From NCBI RefSeq assembly GCF_001650875.1, contig NZ_LXYI01000030.1, positions 16,398-80,397 of the forward strand: DNA of 64,000 bases, in the 5' to 3' direction. This document shows positions 36,598 through 45,360 of the stretch, piece after piece. Positions within the stretch are counted from its first letter, which is position 1, and each line of letters begins with the position of its first letter. The notes beneath the pieces are model-generated. The model searched no databases. It was not told the origin of the DNA and worked only from the letters and a program-made list of their open reading frames with translations. The position numbers and the translations under genes were made by a program. This DNA is from Sulfitobacter sp. EhC04. Its GTDB lineage: Bacteria > Pseudomonadota > Alphaproteobacteria > Rhodobacterales > Rhodobacteraceae.

Positions 36598-37206
36598 TCA
36601 TGGCCGCCGCGCCAGGCCGGTGCCGATCATGCTGTCGCGGCTGACAAGGGCCATCAGCGCCTCTTCGTCCATGCCTTCGCTGCCCTCGGGCCTGCGCGGG
36701 ATCACCAGATAGCGCATCTCGGCGGTCGAATCCCAGACCCGCACCGATGTCTCGGGCGGCAGTTCAACGCCGAAATCCGCCAGTACCCTGCGCGGCTCGC
36801 GCACCACGCGGGCGCGGTAGGCATCGGATTTGTACCAGCCGGGCGGTATCCCCAACAACGGCCAGGGATAGCAACTGCACAGGGTACAAACGACCATGTT
36901 GTGTTGCTGCGCCGTGTTCTCTACCGCCATCATATGTTCGCCCTGGCGCCCGTAAAACCCCATCTCGGCCACCACGGCGGTCGCATCCGCCATCAGTGCG
37001 GCATGAAATGCCGGGTCGGACCAGGCCCGCGCCACCACCCGCGCGCCATTGCGCGGGCCGATCCGGTTTTCATAGGTGTCGATGATTTCATCCACCGCCG
37101 CCGGGTCGATCAGCCCCTTGCGCGTCAAAAGCGTTTCAAGCGCCTTGACCCGCAAGGCAGGGTCAGAGGGCAGCAGGCTGTGAGGTTCATCATGGTCATG
37201 TGGCAT
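36598..37206 (-). CDS. nthA: Nitrile hydratase alpha subunit, cobalt type
   Basis: 202 residues. The metal site VCTLCSC (Cys107, Cys110, Ser111, Cys112) is present. Thr in the third position is typical of cobalt enzymes (iron enzymes have Ser). [16 protein letters not shown] and [20 protein letters not shown] are standard family segments. ATG at 37206 gives the usual N-terminus; no strong ribosome site is seen before it. First gene of the operon with beta and accessory genes. No amidase or cobalt transporter is adjacent, so the amide is probably processed by enzymes encoded elsewhere. Confidence 0.94.
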   Translation of the reverse strand: MPHDHDEPHSLLPSDPALRVKALETLLTRKGLIDPAAVDEIIDTYENRIGPRNGARVVARAWSDPAFHAALMADATAVVAEMGFYGRQGEHMMAVENTAQQHNMVVCTLCSCYPWPLLGIPPGWYKSDAYRARVVREPRRVLADFGVELPPETSVRVWDSTAEMRYLVIPRRPEGSEGMDEEALMALVSRDSMIGTGLARRP

Positions 37207-37320
37207 GCGGCAATGATTGCCGCAGGCCCGCCCGCTTGTCCATGGGCAGAAACCCGCAGAACCGGCCAAGTCCTTCTGATTTCTGATCACTTTACAGGCG
37301 AAATCCGCGGAAAAATATGG

Positions 37321-37440
37321 TATACAGGTTGCATGAAGCGAGTCTGATACACCTCATTTCCAGGGAAAACCTCTTAAACAAAGGCGTGGTAGAGCACCGC
37401 TTCGAGAAAGACCGCCCACCGCAATGGGCGGTCTTTGTTT
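37321..37440 (+). ncRNA. Candidate small RNA upstream of secG
   Basis: A gene-free stretch of about 115 bases that starts after an AT-rich promoter-like segment (TTTACA at 37291 with AATATG-type -10 sequence about 16 bases later) and ends in a perfect 12-bp terminator hairpin. It contains only a four-residue reading frame. No match to a named RNA family is claimed. It could instead be the leader of a longer secG transcript, but the terminator argues for a separate short transcript. Confidence 0.4.
37407..37440 (+). terminator. Rho-independent terminator between nthA and secG
   Basis: AAAGACCGCCCA-CCGCAA-TGGGCGGTCTTT followed by GTTTT. The stem is perfect over 12 bp. No plus-strand protein gene ends just before it, so it is assigned to a candidate small RNA. 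Confidence 0.85.
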
Positions 37441-37558
37441 TGGGCAGGGCAGCGGGGTTTCACCGCTGTGGCGCGCCTGACGCGCAGTGGGCCAATCCTC
37501 CCTTGCCCCGCGTGGCAAAGATGCCTAGATACGCCCAAACCAAATCGAAAGCGGTCCC

Positions 37559-37915
37559 ATGGAAAACGTCCTTCTGATCATTCACCTTCTGCTGGCCCTT
37601 GGCCTGATTGCGGTTGTCCTGCTGCAACGATCAGAGGGTGGCGGTCTTGGCATGGGCGGCGGCGGTGCCGTTTCGGGCCGCGCGGCGGCAACCGCATTGG
37701 GCAAGCTGACCTGGCTGCTGGGCGTGGCCTTCCTGATCACCTCGATATCGCTGACCATCATCGTGGCGCAGAAATCATCGGGGGCTTCCGTCATCGACCG
37801 TCTGGGCGCGGCACCAGCCAGCCAGTCCGAGGATGGCGGCACCGCCCCTGCAAGCGACAACCTGCTGCCACCGACCGCAGATGACAACGCACCTTTGGTG
37901 CCCGCAGCCGATTAA
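37559..37915 (+). CDS. secG: Preprotein translocase subunit SecG
   Basis: 118 residues. Two transmembrane helices (VLLIIHLLLALGLIAVVLLQ and LTWLLGVAFLITSISLTII) separated by the conserved cytoplasmic loop RSEGGGLGMGGGG. The C-terminal tail is Ala/Pro-rich and acidic, as in other alphaproteobacteria. Part of the SecYEG channel in the inner membrane. Followed by pyrG after about 175 bases, a common order in Rhodobacterales. Confidence 0.94.
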   Translation: MENVLLIIHLLLALGLIAVVLLQRSEGGGLGMGGGGAVSGRAAATALGKLTWLLGVAFLITSISLTIIVAQKSSGASVIDRLGAAPASQSEDGGTAPASDNLLPPTADDNAPLVPAAD

Positions 37916-38090
37916 CCTGCAAACACAATACCTTGAGGATAGGATGATTTTCGCAACATGATGTTGCGGGCGACTCTTGCCTCGACCAACCGAATCCTGT
38001 TAGGCTTAAGTCCCGTGGTGCTGCGGTTTTCTGCAGCGCGTCTGGCTGGTTTTTGCCACAGAAATGCGAATACACGGGGGCTGTCCGAAC

Positions 38091-39737
38091 ATGGCGCGAT
38101 ATATCTTCATCACCGGTGGTGTGGTCTCTTCACTGGGCAAGGGGCTGGCCTCCGCGGCGCTGGGGGCCTTGCTGCAGGCGCGGGGCTTTTCGGTGCGGCT
38201 GCGCAAACTTGACCCCTATCTGAACGTCGATCCTGGCACGATGTCGCCTTTCGAACATGGCGAAGTCTTCGTCACCGATGACGGGGCCGAAACCGATCTC
38301 GACCTGGGCCATTACGAACGCTTTACCGGGGTCCCCGCAAGGATGACCGATTCCGTCTCCTCCGGCCGCATCTATTCCAACGTGCTGGAGAAAGAGCGCC
38401 GCGGCGATTACCTGGGCAAGACCATCCAAGTGGTGCCGCATGTTACCAATGAAATCAAGGATTTCCTGCACATCGGTGACGACGAGGTCGATTTCATGCT
38501 CTGCGAGATCGGCGGCACCGTGGGCGACATCGAAGGCCTGCCCTTTTTCGAGGCGATCCGCCAGTTTTCCCATGACAAGCCGCGCGGGCAATGCATCTTC
38601 ATGCATCTGACCCTGCTGCCCTACCTTGCCGCCTCCGGCGAGTTGAAGACCAAGCCGACGCAGCACTCCGTCAAGGAACTGCAAAGCATCGGCATCGCCC
38701 CCGACATTCTGGTCTGCCGCTCGGAACAGCCGATCCCGGAAAAGGAACGCGAGAAAATCGCGCTGTTCTGCAACGTGCGCAAGGAATCCGTGGTTGCCGC
38801 CTATGATCTGAAGTCGATCTACGAGGCCCCGCTGGCCTATCATGCCCAAGGGCTGGATCAGGCCGTGCTGGACGCCTTTGAAATCTCCCCCGCGCCGCGC
38901 CCCGATCTGGCGATGTGGCACGATGTCTATGACCGCATCCACAACCCCGAGGGCGAGGTCAAGGTCGCCATCGTCGGCAAATACACCCAGCTTGAGGACG
39001 CCTATAAATCCATCGCAGAGGCGCTGACCCATGGCGGCATGGCCAATAGGGTCAAGGTCCGCGTCGAATGGGTGGATTCGGAGATTTTCGACAAGGCGCA
39101 GGATGTCGGCCCGCATCTGGAAGGGTTCCACGCCATCCTTGTGCCCGGCGGTTTTGGCGAGCGTGGCACCGAGGGTAAGATCAAGGCGGCGCAATACGCC
39201 CGAGAGCACAAGGTGCCCTATTTGGGTATCTGTCTGGGCATGCAGATGGCGGTGATCGAGGCCGCCCGCAATCTGGCCGGTCTGAAGACAGCCGGTTCAG
39301 AGGAATTTGACCACGAAGCCGGAAAAAAGCGTTTCGAGCCGGTGGTGTACCACCTCAAGGAATGGGTGCAGGGCAATCACAAGGTCGAACGCAAACTGGG
39401 CGACGACAAGGGCGGCACCATGCGTCTGGGCGCCTATGACGCGGTGCTCAAGGCGGGGTCCCGCGTGGCGGAGGCCTATGGCACCACCGAGATCGACGAA
39501 CGCCACCGCCACCGCTACGAGGTGGACATCGCCTATCAGGAGCAGCTTGAGAAAACCGGTATGGTCTTTTCCGGCATGTCCCCTGACGGCCGCCTGCCCG
39601 AGATTGTGGAATGGCCCGATCACCCGTGGTTCATCGGCGTGCAATTCCACCCCGAGCTGAAATCCAAACCCTTTGCCCCGCATCCCCTGTTCAAGGATTT
39701 CGTGCGCGCCGCCAAGGAGAACTCGCGGCTGGTCTAA
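38091..39737 (+). CDS. pyrG: CTP synthase
   Basis: 548 residues. Makes CTP from UTP, ATP and glutamine. The N-terminal synthetase domain begins [20 protein letters not shown] and has [12 protein letters not shown] and [10 protein letters not shown]. The glutaminase domain has [22 protein letters not shown] (nucleophile Cys) and FHPELKSKP (catalytic His and Glu). ATG at 38091 is used since the family starts there; the upstream codons are not conserved. The stop is followed immediately by a hairpin repeat. Confidence 0.98.
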   Translation: MARYIFITGGVVSSLGKGLASAALGALLQARGFSVRLRKLDPYLNVDPGTMSPFEHGEVFVTDDGAETDLDLGHYERFTGVPARMTDSVSSGRIYSNVLEKERRGDYLGKTIQVVPHVTNEIKDFLHIGDDEVDFMLCEIGGTVGDIEGLPFFEAIRQFSHDKPRGQCIFMHLTLLPYLAASGELKTKPTQHSVKELQSIGIAPDILVCRSEQPIPEKEREKIALFCNVRKESVVAAYDLKSIYEAPLAYHAQGLDQAVLDAFEISPAPRPDLAMWHDVYDRIHNPEGEVKVAIVGKYTQLEDAYKSIAEALTHGGMANRVKVRVEWVDSEIFDKAQDVGPHLEGFHAILVPGGFGERGTEGKIKAAQYAREHKVPYLGICLGMQMAVIEAARNLAGLKTAGSEEFDHEAGKKRFEPVVYHLKEWVQGNHKVERKLGDDKGGTMRLGAYDAVLKAGSRVAEAYGTTEIDERHRHRYEVDIAYQEQLEKTGMVFSGMSPDGRLPEIVEWPDHPWFIGVQFHPELKSKPFAPHPLFKDFVRAAKENSRLV

Positions 39738-39838
39738 AGCGCCCCGCCTTAAACTTGAATCGCCAATACCCTGCCGCGCTGCGCGCTCTCGGGACATTGG
39801 CGAAGTGATATGTTTCAGGTTAAAGGCGGGACGCTGTA
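39738..39838 (+). repeat. Hairpin-forming repeat after pyrG
   Basis: Starts on the base after the pyrG stop. Outer arms GCGCCCCGCCTTAAACTTGA (39739-39758) and TCAGGTTAAAGGCGGGACGC (39815-39834) pair with a few mismatches, and inner arms TCGCCAAT (39760-39767) and ATTGGCGA (39796-39803) pair perfectly. It is related to the element at 25795-25895, which has the same position relative to a stop codon. It may act in transcript termination or 3' end protection. The rest of the 290-bp gap up to 40027 shows nothing recognisable. Confidence 0.72.
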
Positions 39839-40027
39839 GGGCGTTTCAACGCCACAGGGACGACACGGAAAGAAAGCGGGCATGGCGGTTGAACCTGCCA
39901 GCCGGGCCACGGGCAAGGACGGCTGACACCGGGCAGCGGGGCAAGCACCCCCTCCCGTCTTGCGGGAATAACGTATTGGTAGTACCCTTGGCGGCATTTC
40001 ACACCGCCATTTCAGAAAGCCAGATCC

Positions 40028-40870
40028 ATGCAAGTATTTCAGACCGGTGCCGACCGGTATCAAAACCCGTCAAAAGACCCCTATGCGACAATCAACCAGC
40101 GCACCCTTGCCTTTTTTGTCGGGCTGGTCGCGCTTGGCCTGCCCATCATCATGCTGTTCGGGGTGTTCAACCCTTACTGGCCGACCTGCTACCGCGCCTC
40201 CATCAGCCATTATTACTATGCGCCCTTCCTGGGCGGCCCCTTTATCGGGGCGCTGGTCTTTATCGGCACTTATTTGTGGGTCTATCAGGGCGAGGACAAG
40301 GACGGCGCAGAGGGGCGTCTGGCCACCTGGGCCGGTGTTTTTGCCATCGGCGTCGCGTTGTTTCCAACCTCCGGCTTTGGCTGCGATGCAGAAAGCTTCA
40401 CCGCCCGCGCCATGGTCAGCTTTGGCCCCGACCCCGATCAGCTGGACCTGATCAAGGTGCCGCCGATCGACGGGCTGCCCGATCTTGCGCCGTACTTCCA
40501 GCTTACCACCTTTTCGGCCAGCGTGCATTACGCCTGTGCGGCCCTGCTGTTTTCCTTCCTGGCGTGGTTCGCGCTGTTTGTCTTTACCGCCGTGGAGCCG
40601 CATCAGCGCAAGCTCGACGGGTCGTTGAAACAGACCAAGATCATCCGCAACAGTCTGTATGTCGCCTGTGGCAGCATCATGATCTGCTGTATCCTTGCCA
40701 TGGCAGCCTACGCCGCGCTTGGTGCATGGACCGATCTGGACCTGAGTTGGTGGCCCCGCAACAAACTGACGTTCTGGTTCGAGACCGTGGCGCTCTGGGC
40801 CTTTGGGCTGTCCTGGATGGTCAAGGGCCGGTTCTGGGGCAACGCGCTGGAGGATGCGCGCGAAAGCTGA
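40028..40870 (+). CDS. Conserved multi-helix membrane protein of unknown function
   Basis: 280 residues with about six hydrophobic segments (TLAFFVGLVALGLPIIMLFG, GPFIGALVFIGTYLWVY, LATWAGVFAIGVALFPTSGF, YACAALLFSFLAWFALFVFT and two more). Conserved-looking features are SISHYYY-A-F in the first loop and CPT-like cysteine GFGCDAES. I do not recognise the family. It stands alone between two intergenic repeat-containing regions; nothing in the context suggests a role. Confidence 0.7.
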   Translation: MQVFQTGADRYQNPSKDPYATINQRTLAFFVGLVALGLPIIMLFGVFNPYWPTCYRASISHYYYAPFLGGPFIGALVFIGTYLWVYQGEDKDGAEGRLATWAGVFAIGVALFPTSGFGCDAESFTARAMVSFGPDPDQLDLIKVPPIDGLPDLAPYFQLTTFSASVHYACAALLFSFLAWFALFVFTAVEPHQRKLDGSLKQTKIIRNSLYVACGSIMICCILAMAAYAALGAWTDLDLSWWPRNKLTFWFETVALWAFGLSWMVKGRFWGNALEDARES

Positions 40871-41405
40871 GGCCTTGCGAAAGTGACTCGAACCAAGGGG
40901 TTTCCTGAATCCTGTCGGAAGGCCGTGCCAGGCTATCCCGGTTCAAATGCCAATAATTTCCGACCCAAACCAGACCCTCGACGCGGCACACTCGGGGGTC
41001 TGCTCAGCGGGACGTTGTTGCCGTTTGCTGCGAAACGTCAAGCCGCGCATCGACGGGCCGTGGTTCGGCGATCCGACCTCAGTGACTGGCACTTAATGGC
41101 AGCCAAGCACCTCCTAACTATCTGTCAGACACTACAGAAGCCAAATCGCCGTGCCGGCGGACGGCCCGTCATGTCGCAGACATGCCTCTGGCATGATGCG
41201 CGGCGGCCTGCGGCCTTGAATCCGCGCGAGGGTAGAGGAAAGGGCTCGCTCCCGACTTTCGCCGCAAAGCGCAGGAACGGCAGCTTATCCTTGGCAGAAG
41301 CGATCCGGGGTCAGCGACCTGACAGGAAAGTCGCTTTTGTCTGACACCTGACACCCGCGAAAGCTGAGCCCTTGCCACGCCGCTGCAATCCACTACACCC
41401 CTCCC
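40871..41405. other. 535-bp gene-free region holding a dispersed repeat
   Basis: No gene is supported. The middle is copy B of the dispersed repeat. A reading frame crosses the repeat and shares peptide segments with the other copy, but the other copy has a stop in that frame, so coding is not supported. A hairpin TGTCGCAGACA-type element and a CATGCC-TCT-GGCATG inverted repeat lie near 41172-41195, inside the segment absent from copy A. Confidence 0.6.
41015..41285 (+). repeat. Dispersed intergenic repeat, copy B
   Basis: Plus-strand copy of the element found in reverse at 19255-19508. Conserved blocks are listed there. Copy B differs by an extra segment of about 23 bases around 41171-41195, which contains a small inverted repeat. 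The two copies are about 21.5 kb apart, in opposite orientation. Confidence 0.85.
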
Positions 41406-42185
41406 ATGCTGAGCTATCAACATATCTACCACGCGGGCAATCTGGCGGATGTGCACAAACACGGGCTTCTGGCCTGGATGTTGGCGTATCTGACCGCCAA
41501 GAACAAACCGCTGACCTATCTTGAGACCCACGGCGGCCGCGCGCTCTATGATCTGGACGATGCGGCCGCGCGCAAGACCGGCGAGGCGGCGCAGGGCATC
41601 GACCGCGCGCGCGGCTGGTTCGGTGCGGATCACCCCTATGCGCAGGTGCTGGATACGGTGCGCGCGGATCACGGGCCACGGGCCTATCCCGGCTCCCCGC
41701 TGATCGCGGCGCGGCTGCTGCGCCCGGACGACAGGATCCATCTGGCCGAGCTGCACCCCGCCGAACATGCCGCCCTTGACCTTGCAATGTCGCCCTACCC
41801 CGCGACCTGCCATCTGCGCGACGGGGTGGAAATGGCCTTTGCCCTGACCCCGCCGACCCCGCGCCGGGGGATCATGCTGATCGACCCCAGCTATGAGATC
41901 AAGACCGACTACGACAGCCTGCCGCGTACCATCGCCAAACTGGCGCGGGCCTGGAATGTCGGCATCATCGCGCTGTGGTATCCGATCCTGACCAGCAAGG
42001 CGCATCAGCCGATGCTGTCAGACCTGGCCCGCAGCCACCCAGACGCCCTGCGCCACGAGGTCCGCTTCCCGCCTGCGCGCCCCGGCCACGGGATGGTGGG
42101 GTCAGGGCTGTTCATCATCAACCCGCCCTACGGGCTGGAGGCCGAGGCCAAACGCCTGGCCACCCATTTTGCACAACTGAAATAG
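41406..42185 (+). CDS. rlmJ: 23S rRNA (adenine(2030)-N6)-methyltransferase
   Basis: 259 residues. Begins MLSYQHIYHAGNLADVHKHG, the signature start of RlmJ, followed by LTYLETHGGRALYDL. The catalytic segment LIDPSYEIKTDY corresponds to the DPPY-type motif of N6-adenine methyltransferases, and SGLFIINPPYGLE is the C-terminal family signature. Methylates A2030 of 23S rRNA. Followed nine bases later by the DUF1330 gene. Confidence 0.95.
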   Translation: MLSYQHIYHAGNLADVHKHGLLAWMLAYLTAKNKPLTYLETHGGRALYDLDDAAARKTGEAAQGIDRARGWFGADHPYAQVLDTVRADHGPRAYPGSPLIAARLLRPDDRIHLAELHPAEHAALDLAMSPYPATCHLRDGVEMAFALTPPTPRRGIMLIDPSYEIKTDYDSLPRTIAKLARAWNVGIIALWYPILTSKAHQPMLSDLARSHPDALRHEVRFPPARPGHGMVGSGLFIINPPYGLEAEAKRLATHFAQLK

Positions 42186-42194
42186 GAGCCCCCG

Positions 42195-42488
42195 ATGCCC
42201 AAGGGATACTGGATTGCCCGGTTGGATGTGAATGACGCCGAAACCTACGACAGCTACCGCGCGGCCAATGCGAAACCCTTTGCCGATTTCGGGGCAAGGT
42301 TCCTGGTGCGCGGCGGCACCCAGAACCTGCGCGAAGGCACCTGGCGCAGCCGCACCGTGGTGCTGGAGTTCGACAGCCTTGCCGATGCCATCGCCTGTTA
42401 CGAAAGCGATGCCTACCAGAAAGCCAGGGAAATCCGCCTGCCGGTCTCGGAAGGCGATATGATCATCGTCGAGGGGTACGACGGCTGA
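42195..42488 (+). CDS. DUF1330 family protein
   Basis: 97 residues of the ferredoxin-like dimeric alpha/beta barrel fold: MPKGYWIARLDVNDAETYDSY, FLVRGGTQNLREGTWRSRTVVLEF, and the AIACYESDAYQKAREIR segment are the usual DUF1330 pattern. The reaction is unknown. It begins nine bases after rlmJ and is likely co-transcribed with it. Confidence 0.9.
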   Translation: MPKGYWIARLDVNDAETYDSYRAANAKPFADFGARFLVRGGTQNLREGTWRSRTVVLEFDSLADAIACYESDAYQKAREIRLPVSEGDMIIVEGYDG

Positions 42489-42510
42489 AAATCCGTGATA
42501 GGCTGCGCCG

Positions 42511-43161
42511 ATGATCCTGTTGCGCGCCCTTTTGTTCGCCTTGCTGCCCACCGGCCTGCTTGCCTGTGGCGCGCCGGTCTGTCTGGTGAACCCCGACAGC
42601 CTGGCACTGACCCGTGTCATCACCTTTGACGACATTCCGTCCGGAGGCGGACCGGGCCTGCTGACAGATGATGTGCTGAACCTAGACGGGGCGCAGTTCG
42701 GCGAACATTTCGCAGGTCAGGGCCTCGCGGCGGCGGACACCCACGATCAGGTCATCGGCGCGGCGCTGGGTCCGCTGATCCTGCTGCCGGGTGCGCCGGG
42801 ACAGAACCTGTCAGTGGTCCATTTCTACGGCAATGCGGTGTTGAATGGCTATGGTCCCGCAGGCTTTCCCCGCCGCGAGGGTCAGGGCGAAGGGGCGATT
42901 GCCTTTCTCTTCGACAATGACCAGAGCGCCCTCTCCTTTGCCCTGCGTGGCGGCGAATCCGGTGCGGCGCTTGCCCAGTTCCTGCGCCGCGACGGGTCGG
43001 TCATCGGGGCCGTTCCGATAGAGCCCACGGGCGAATTCACCCTTGGCTTTGCCCGCGCCGGTGACATCCGTGACATTGCAGGCGTTGTTTTGACAAATAC
43101 TGACCCAGAAGGCATCGCAATCGACACTTTACGCTTTGGAAATCCGCCGGACCTGAGCTAG
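42511..43161 (+). CDS. Putative secreted lipoprotein of unknown function
   Basis: 216 residues. The start MILLRALLFALLPTGLLACG has a hydrophobic signal followed by a lipobox-like LLAC (Cys19), suggesting anchoring to a membrane. The remainder is beta-rich with two aspartate/glycine-rich stretches and a C-terminal GVVLTNTDPEGIAIDTLRF that resembles PEP-CTERM-type or concanavalin-like folds in style, but I do not recognise the family. Preceded by DUF1330 and followed ten bases later by a TerB-like gene. Confidence 0.7.
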   Translation: MILLRALLFALLPTGLLACGAPVCLVNPDSLALTRVITFDDIPSGGGPGLLTDDVLNLDGAQFGEHFAGQGLAAADTHDQVIGAALGPLILLPGAPGQNLSVVHFYGNAVLNGYGPAGFPRREGQGEGAIAFLFDNDQSALSFALRGGESGAALAQFLRRDGSVIGAVPIEPTGEFTLGFARAGDIRDIAGVVLTNTDPEGIAIDTLRFGNPPDLS

Positions 43162-43171
43162 ACACGCCTTC

Positions 43172-43609
43172 ATGTTTGAACGCCTTTTCCCCCGCCGCAA
43201 ACCCGCGCCGAAACCCCTGCCGCAGCCCAATGCGCAGCTTGCCCTTGGGGCATTGCTGGTGCGCGTGGCGCTGGCCGACCGCAATTACAACGTGGCCGAA
43301 GTCGGACAGATCGACCGCATCCTGGCCCGGACATTCGGGTTGAAACCGCTTGAGGCCGCGAAACTGCGCGCCACCTGCGAGGCGCTGGAACGGGACGCGC
43401 CGGGCACGCCCGAATTCGTGGATATCCTGCGCGAAGAGGTCGACTATGCCCAGCGCAAGGCCCTGGGCGATGCCATGTGGTCCGTCGCATTGGCCGACGG
43501 CGATCGCGATGAAAAGGAAGAAATCCAACTGCTTGCCATCGAAACAGCCCTGGGCCTGACCGATGACGACATGCAGGCCGCACGCGATGATGCCCTGCGC
43601 AATCTCTGA
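43172..43609 (+). CDS. TerB-like protein (tellurite-resistance family), first copy
   Basis: 145 residues. After a basic proline-rich N-terminus (about 20 residues) comes the all-helical TerB domain: LALGALLVRVALADRNYNVAE, then ALGDAMWSVALADGDRDEKEE. The two ADG-D-E motifs are metal-coordinating in TerB-type proteins. Tellurite resistance itself is not implied. It is a tandem paralogue of the next gene. Confidence 0.85.
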   Translation: MFERLFPRRKPAPKPLPQPNAQLALGALLVRVALADRNYNVAEVGQIDRILARTFGLKPLEAAKLRATCEALERDAPGTPEFVDILREEVDYAQRKALGDAMWSVALADGDRDEKEEIQLLAIETALGLTDDDMQAARDDALRNL

Positions 43610-43645
43610 GTTGGCAAGGCGCGCACACGGGCCTATATCCTGATC

Positions 43646-44083
43646 ATGTTTGCTGATTTCATCAAACGGCTGACCCAGCCGGATCCCGCCCCGCTTGCCG
43701 ATACCGACGCCCGCCTTGCGCTGACAGCGCTTCTGGTGCGTGTCGCGCGGTCGGACAATGACTATGACGCCGACGAGGTGCTGCGGATCGAGGAAATCGC
43801 CCGCGACCGCTATGGGCTGTCCCCGAGTGAGGCGACTGCCCTGCGCGCCGACGCCGAAGAGCTGGAGGCCCAGGCCCCCGACACTGTGCGCTTTACCCGC
43901 GCGATCAAGGATGCGGTGCCTTACGAGGATCGCCTTGGCGTGATCGAGGCGCTGTGGAAGGTGGTGCTGGCCGACGGCACCCGCGCCGACGAGGAAGACG
44001 CGCTGTTGCGCCTGGTTGCCAGCTTGCTGGGGGTCGAGGACAAGGACAGCGCCATGGCTCGCCAAAGGGTCGCGGGCACATAG
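43646..44083 (+). CDS. TerB-like protein, second copy
   Basis: 145 residues with the same layout as its upstream neighbour: LALTALLVRVARSDNDYDADEV and VIEALWKVVLADGTRADEEDALL, 36 bases after it. The similarity shows a tandem duplication. The C-terminal end (LGVEDKDSAMARQRV) matches the usual TerB ending, so the gene is intact. Confidence 0.84.
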   Translation: MFADFIKRLTQPDPAPLADTDARLALTALLVRVARSDNDYDADEVLRIEEIARDRYGLSPSEATALRADAEELEAQAPDTVRFTRAIKDAVPYEDRLGVIEALWKVVLADGTRADEEDALLRLVASLLGVEDKDSAMARQRVAGT

Positions 44084-44539
44084 GCAGCGGTCAACGTCAG
44101 GGCAAGGTCGATCCCGATGCCCTGCTGGTCACATCGGGCACACGGCACGGGCTGGCGATCACCGCGCCTGGCTTCCTGCGGCGCGGGAATGCGCGCTGGC
44201 TCCATCGTCACCAGTCTGAAACAAAAGCGAATTTCGGTATCAGGTGCCGAAGCTTTCGCCACGGCCACTGCCATTCCCCAGGCCCTGAGGCGGGCCTTTG
44301 GCGGCACCCCGACAGGCAATCTGACCACAGCCCTGCGCAGGTTGGTGACGCCAGCGCGACATCGAAAGTCATCCCCGCAGACTGACCCGCAACGCAGCGC
44401 CTCAGAACAGCGGTGCCGGCATCTGCCCTGACCTTCAGCGATTTACCCGAGGTCAGCACGCAAATAATGTGGCCCTGCCAAACACGGCGTTGCAATCTGA
44501 GGGAAATTATTCCCTTATGTCACATCGAAACGGTAAGAA
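44084..44539. other. 456-bp region without recognisable gene
   Basis: Nothing could be assigned between the second TerB-like gene and the ABC transporter. Short frames on the minus strand do not resemble known families. The last 60 bases before 44540 are AT-richer (GAGGGAAATTATTCCCTTATG) and include the inverted repeat GGGAAATTATTCCC at about 44501-44514, a possible regulatory site for the transporter operon. Confidence 0.45.
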
Positions 44540-45325
44540 GTGACACAAGTGGCCCCTGAGACCCCCGTCATCCAGATCAATGACCTGCACAAGGCCTATG
44601 GCGCATTGGAAGTGCTCAAGGGCGTCAGCCTGAGTGCCCCCAAGGGCAACGTGATCTCCCTGATCGGATCGTCCGGGTCGGGCAAGTCCACCCTGTTGCG
44701 CTGCTGCAACCTGCTGGAAGACAGCCAGCAGGGCGAGATCCTGTTCAAGGGCGAGCCCGTCAGATGGAAGGGCACCGGCCATGGCCGCAGACCCAGCGAC
44801 CCCAAACAGGTGCTGCGCATCCGTACCAACCTCAGCATGGTGTTCCAGCAGTTCAACCTGTGGTCCCATATGACCATCCTGCAAAACGTGATGGAGGCCC
44901 CGCTGACCGTGCTGGGGCGCGACCGGGCCGAGGTCGAAGAGGCCGCGCGCGGCTATCTGGAAAAGGTCGGGATCGGTGACAAATGCGATGTCTACCCGGC
45001 GCAACTGTCCGGCGGCCAGCAACAGCGTGCCGCGATTGCGCGGGGGTTGTGCATGGAGCCGGAGGCGCTGCTGTTCGACGAACCGACCAGCGCGCTGGAC
45101 CCGGAACTGGAACAGGAGGTGGTCCGCGTGATCAAGGATCTGGCCACCGAGGGGCGCACAATGCTGATCGTCACCCACGACATGAAACTGGCCGCCGATG
45201 TGTCTGACCACGTCATTTTCCTGCATCAGGGCCTGATCGAGGAACAGGGAGCGCCCGACATTCTGTTCGGCGCGCCCAAATCAGAACGCCTGCGCGGGTT
45301 CCTTTCGGCAACCCACGCAACGTAA
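44540..45325 (+). CDS. Polar amino acid-type ABC transporter, ATP-binding protein
   Basis: 261 residues. Walker A GSSGSGKSTLLR, signature LSGGQQQRAAIARGL, Walker B LLFDEPTSALDPEL and the H-loop IVTHDM. The overall pattern (NDLHKAYGALEVLKGVSL, FQQFNLWSHMT) is that of HisP/OccP/GlnQ enzymes for polar amino acid uptake. GTG start. First gene of a four-gene importer operon with the binding protein and two permeases. Confidence 0.94.
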   Translation: MTQVAPETPVIQINDLHKAYGALEVLKGVSLSAPKGNVISLIGSSGSGKSTLLRCCNLLEDSQQGEILFKGEPVRWKGTGHGRRPSDPKQVLRIRTNLSMVFQQFNLWSHMTILQNVMEAPLTVLGRDRAEVEEAARGYLEKVGIGDKCDVYPAQLSGGQQQRAAIARGLCMEPEALLFDEPTSALDPELEQEVVRVIKDLATEGRTMLIVTHDMKLAADVSDHVIFLHQGLIEEQGAPDILFGAPKSERLRGFLSATHAT

Positions 45326-45360
45326 ACCAAAAACGAAAACCAGAACGGGAGTAACACGTT

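Noticed and set aside
37381..37404. GGTAGAGCA, which resembles a tRNA D-arm.
   Set aside because: No acceptor stem, anticodon loop or T-arm can be drawn around it.
40883..41344. A reading frame through dispersed repeat copy B that shares peptide segments with copy A.
   Set aside because: The shared peptides follow from nucleotide identity; copy A has a TGA in that frame, and neither frame has a good start site.
44208..44495. Minus-strand frame in the TerB-transporter gap.
   Set aside because: No domain, no upstream ribosome site, and opposite to all neighbouring genes.
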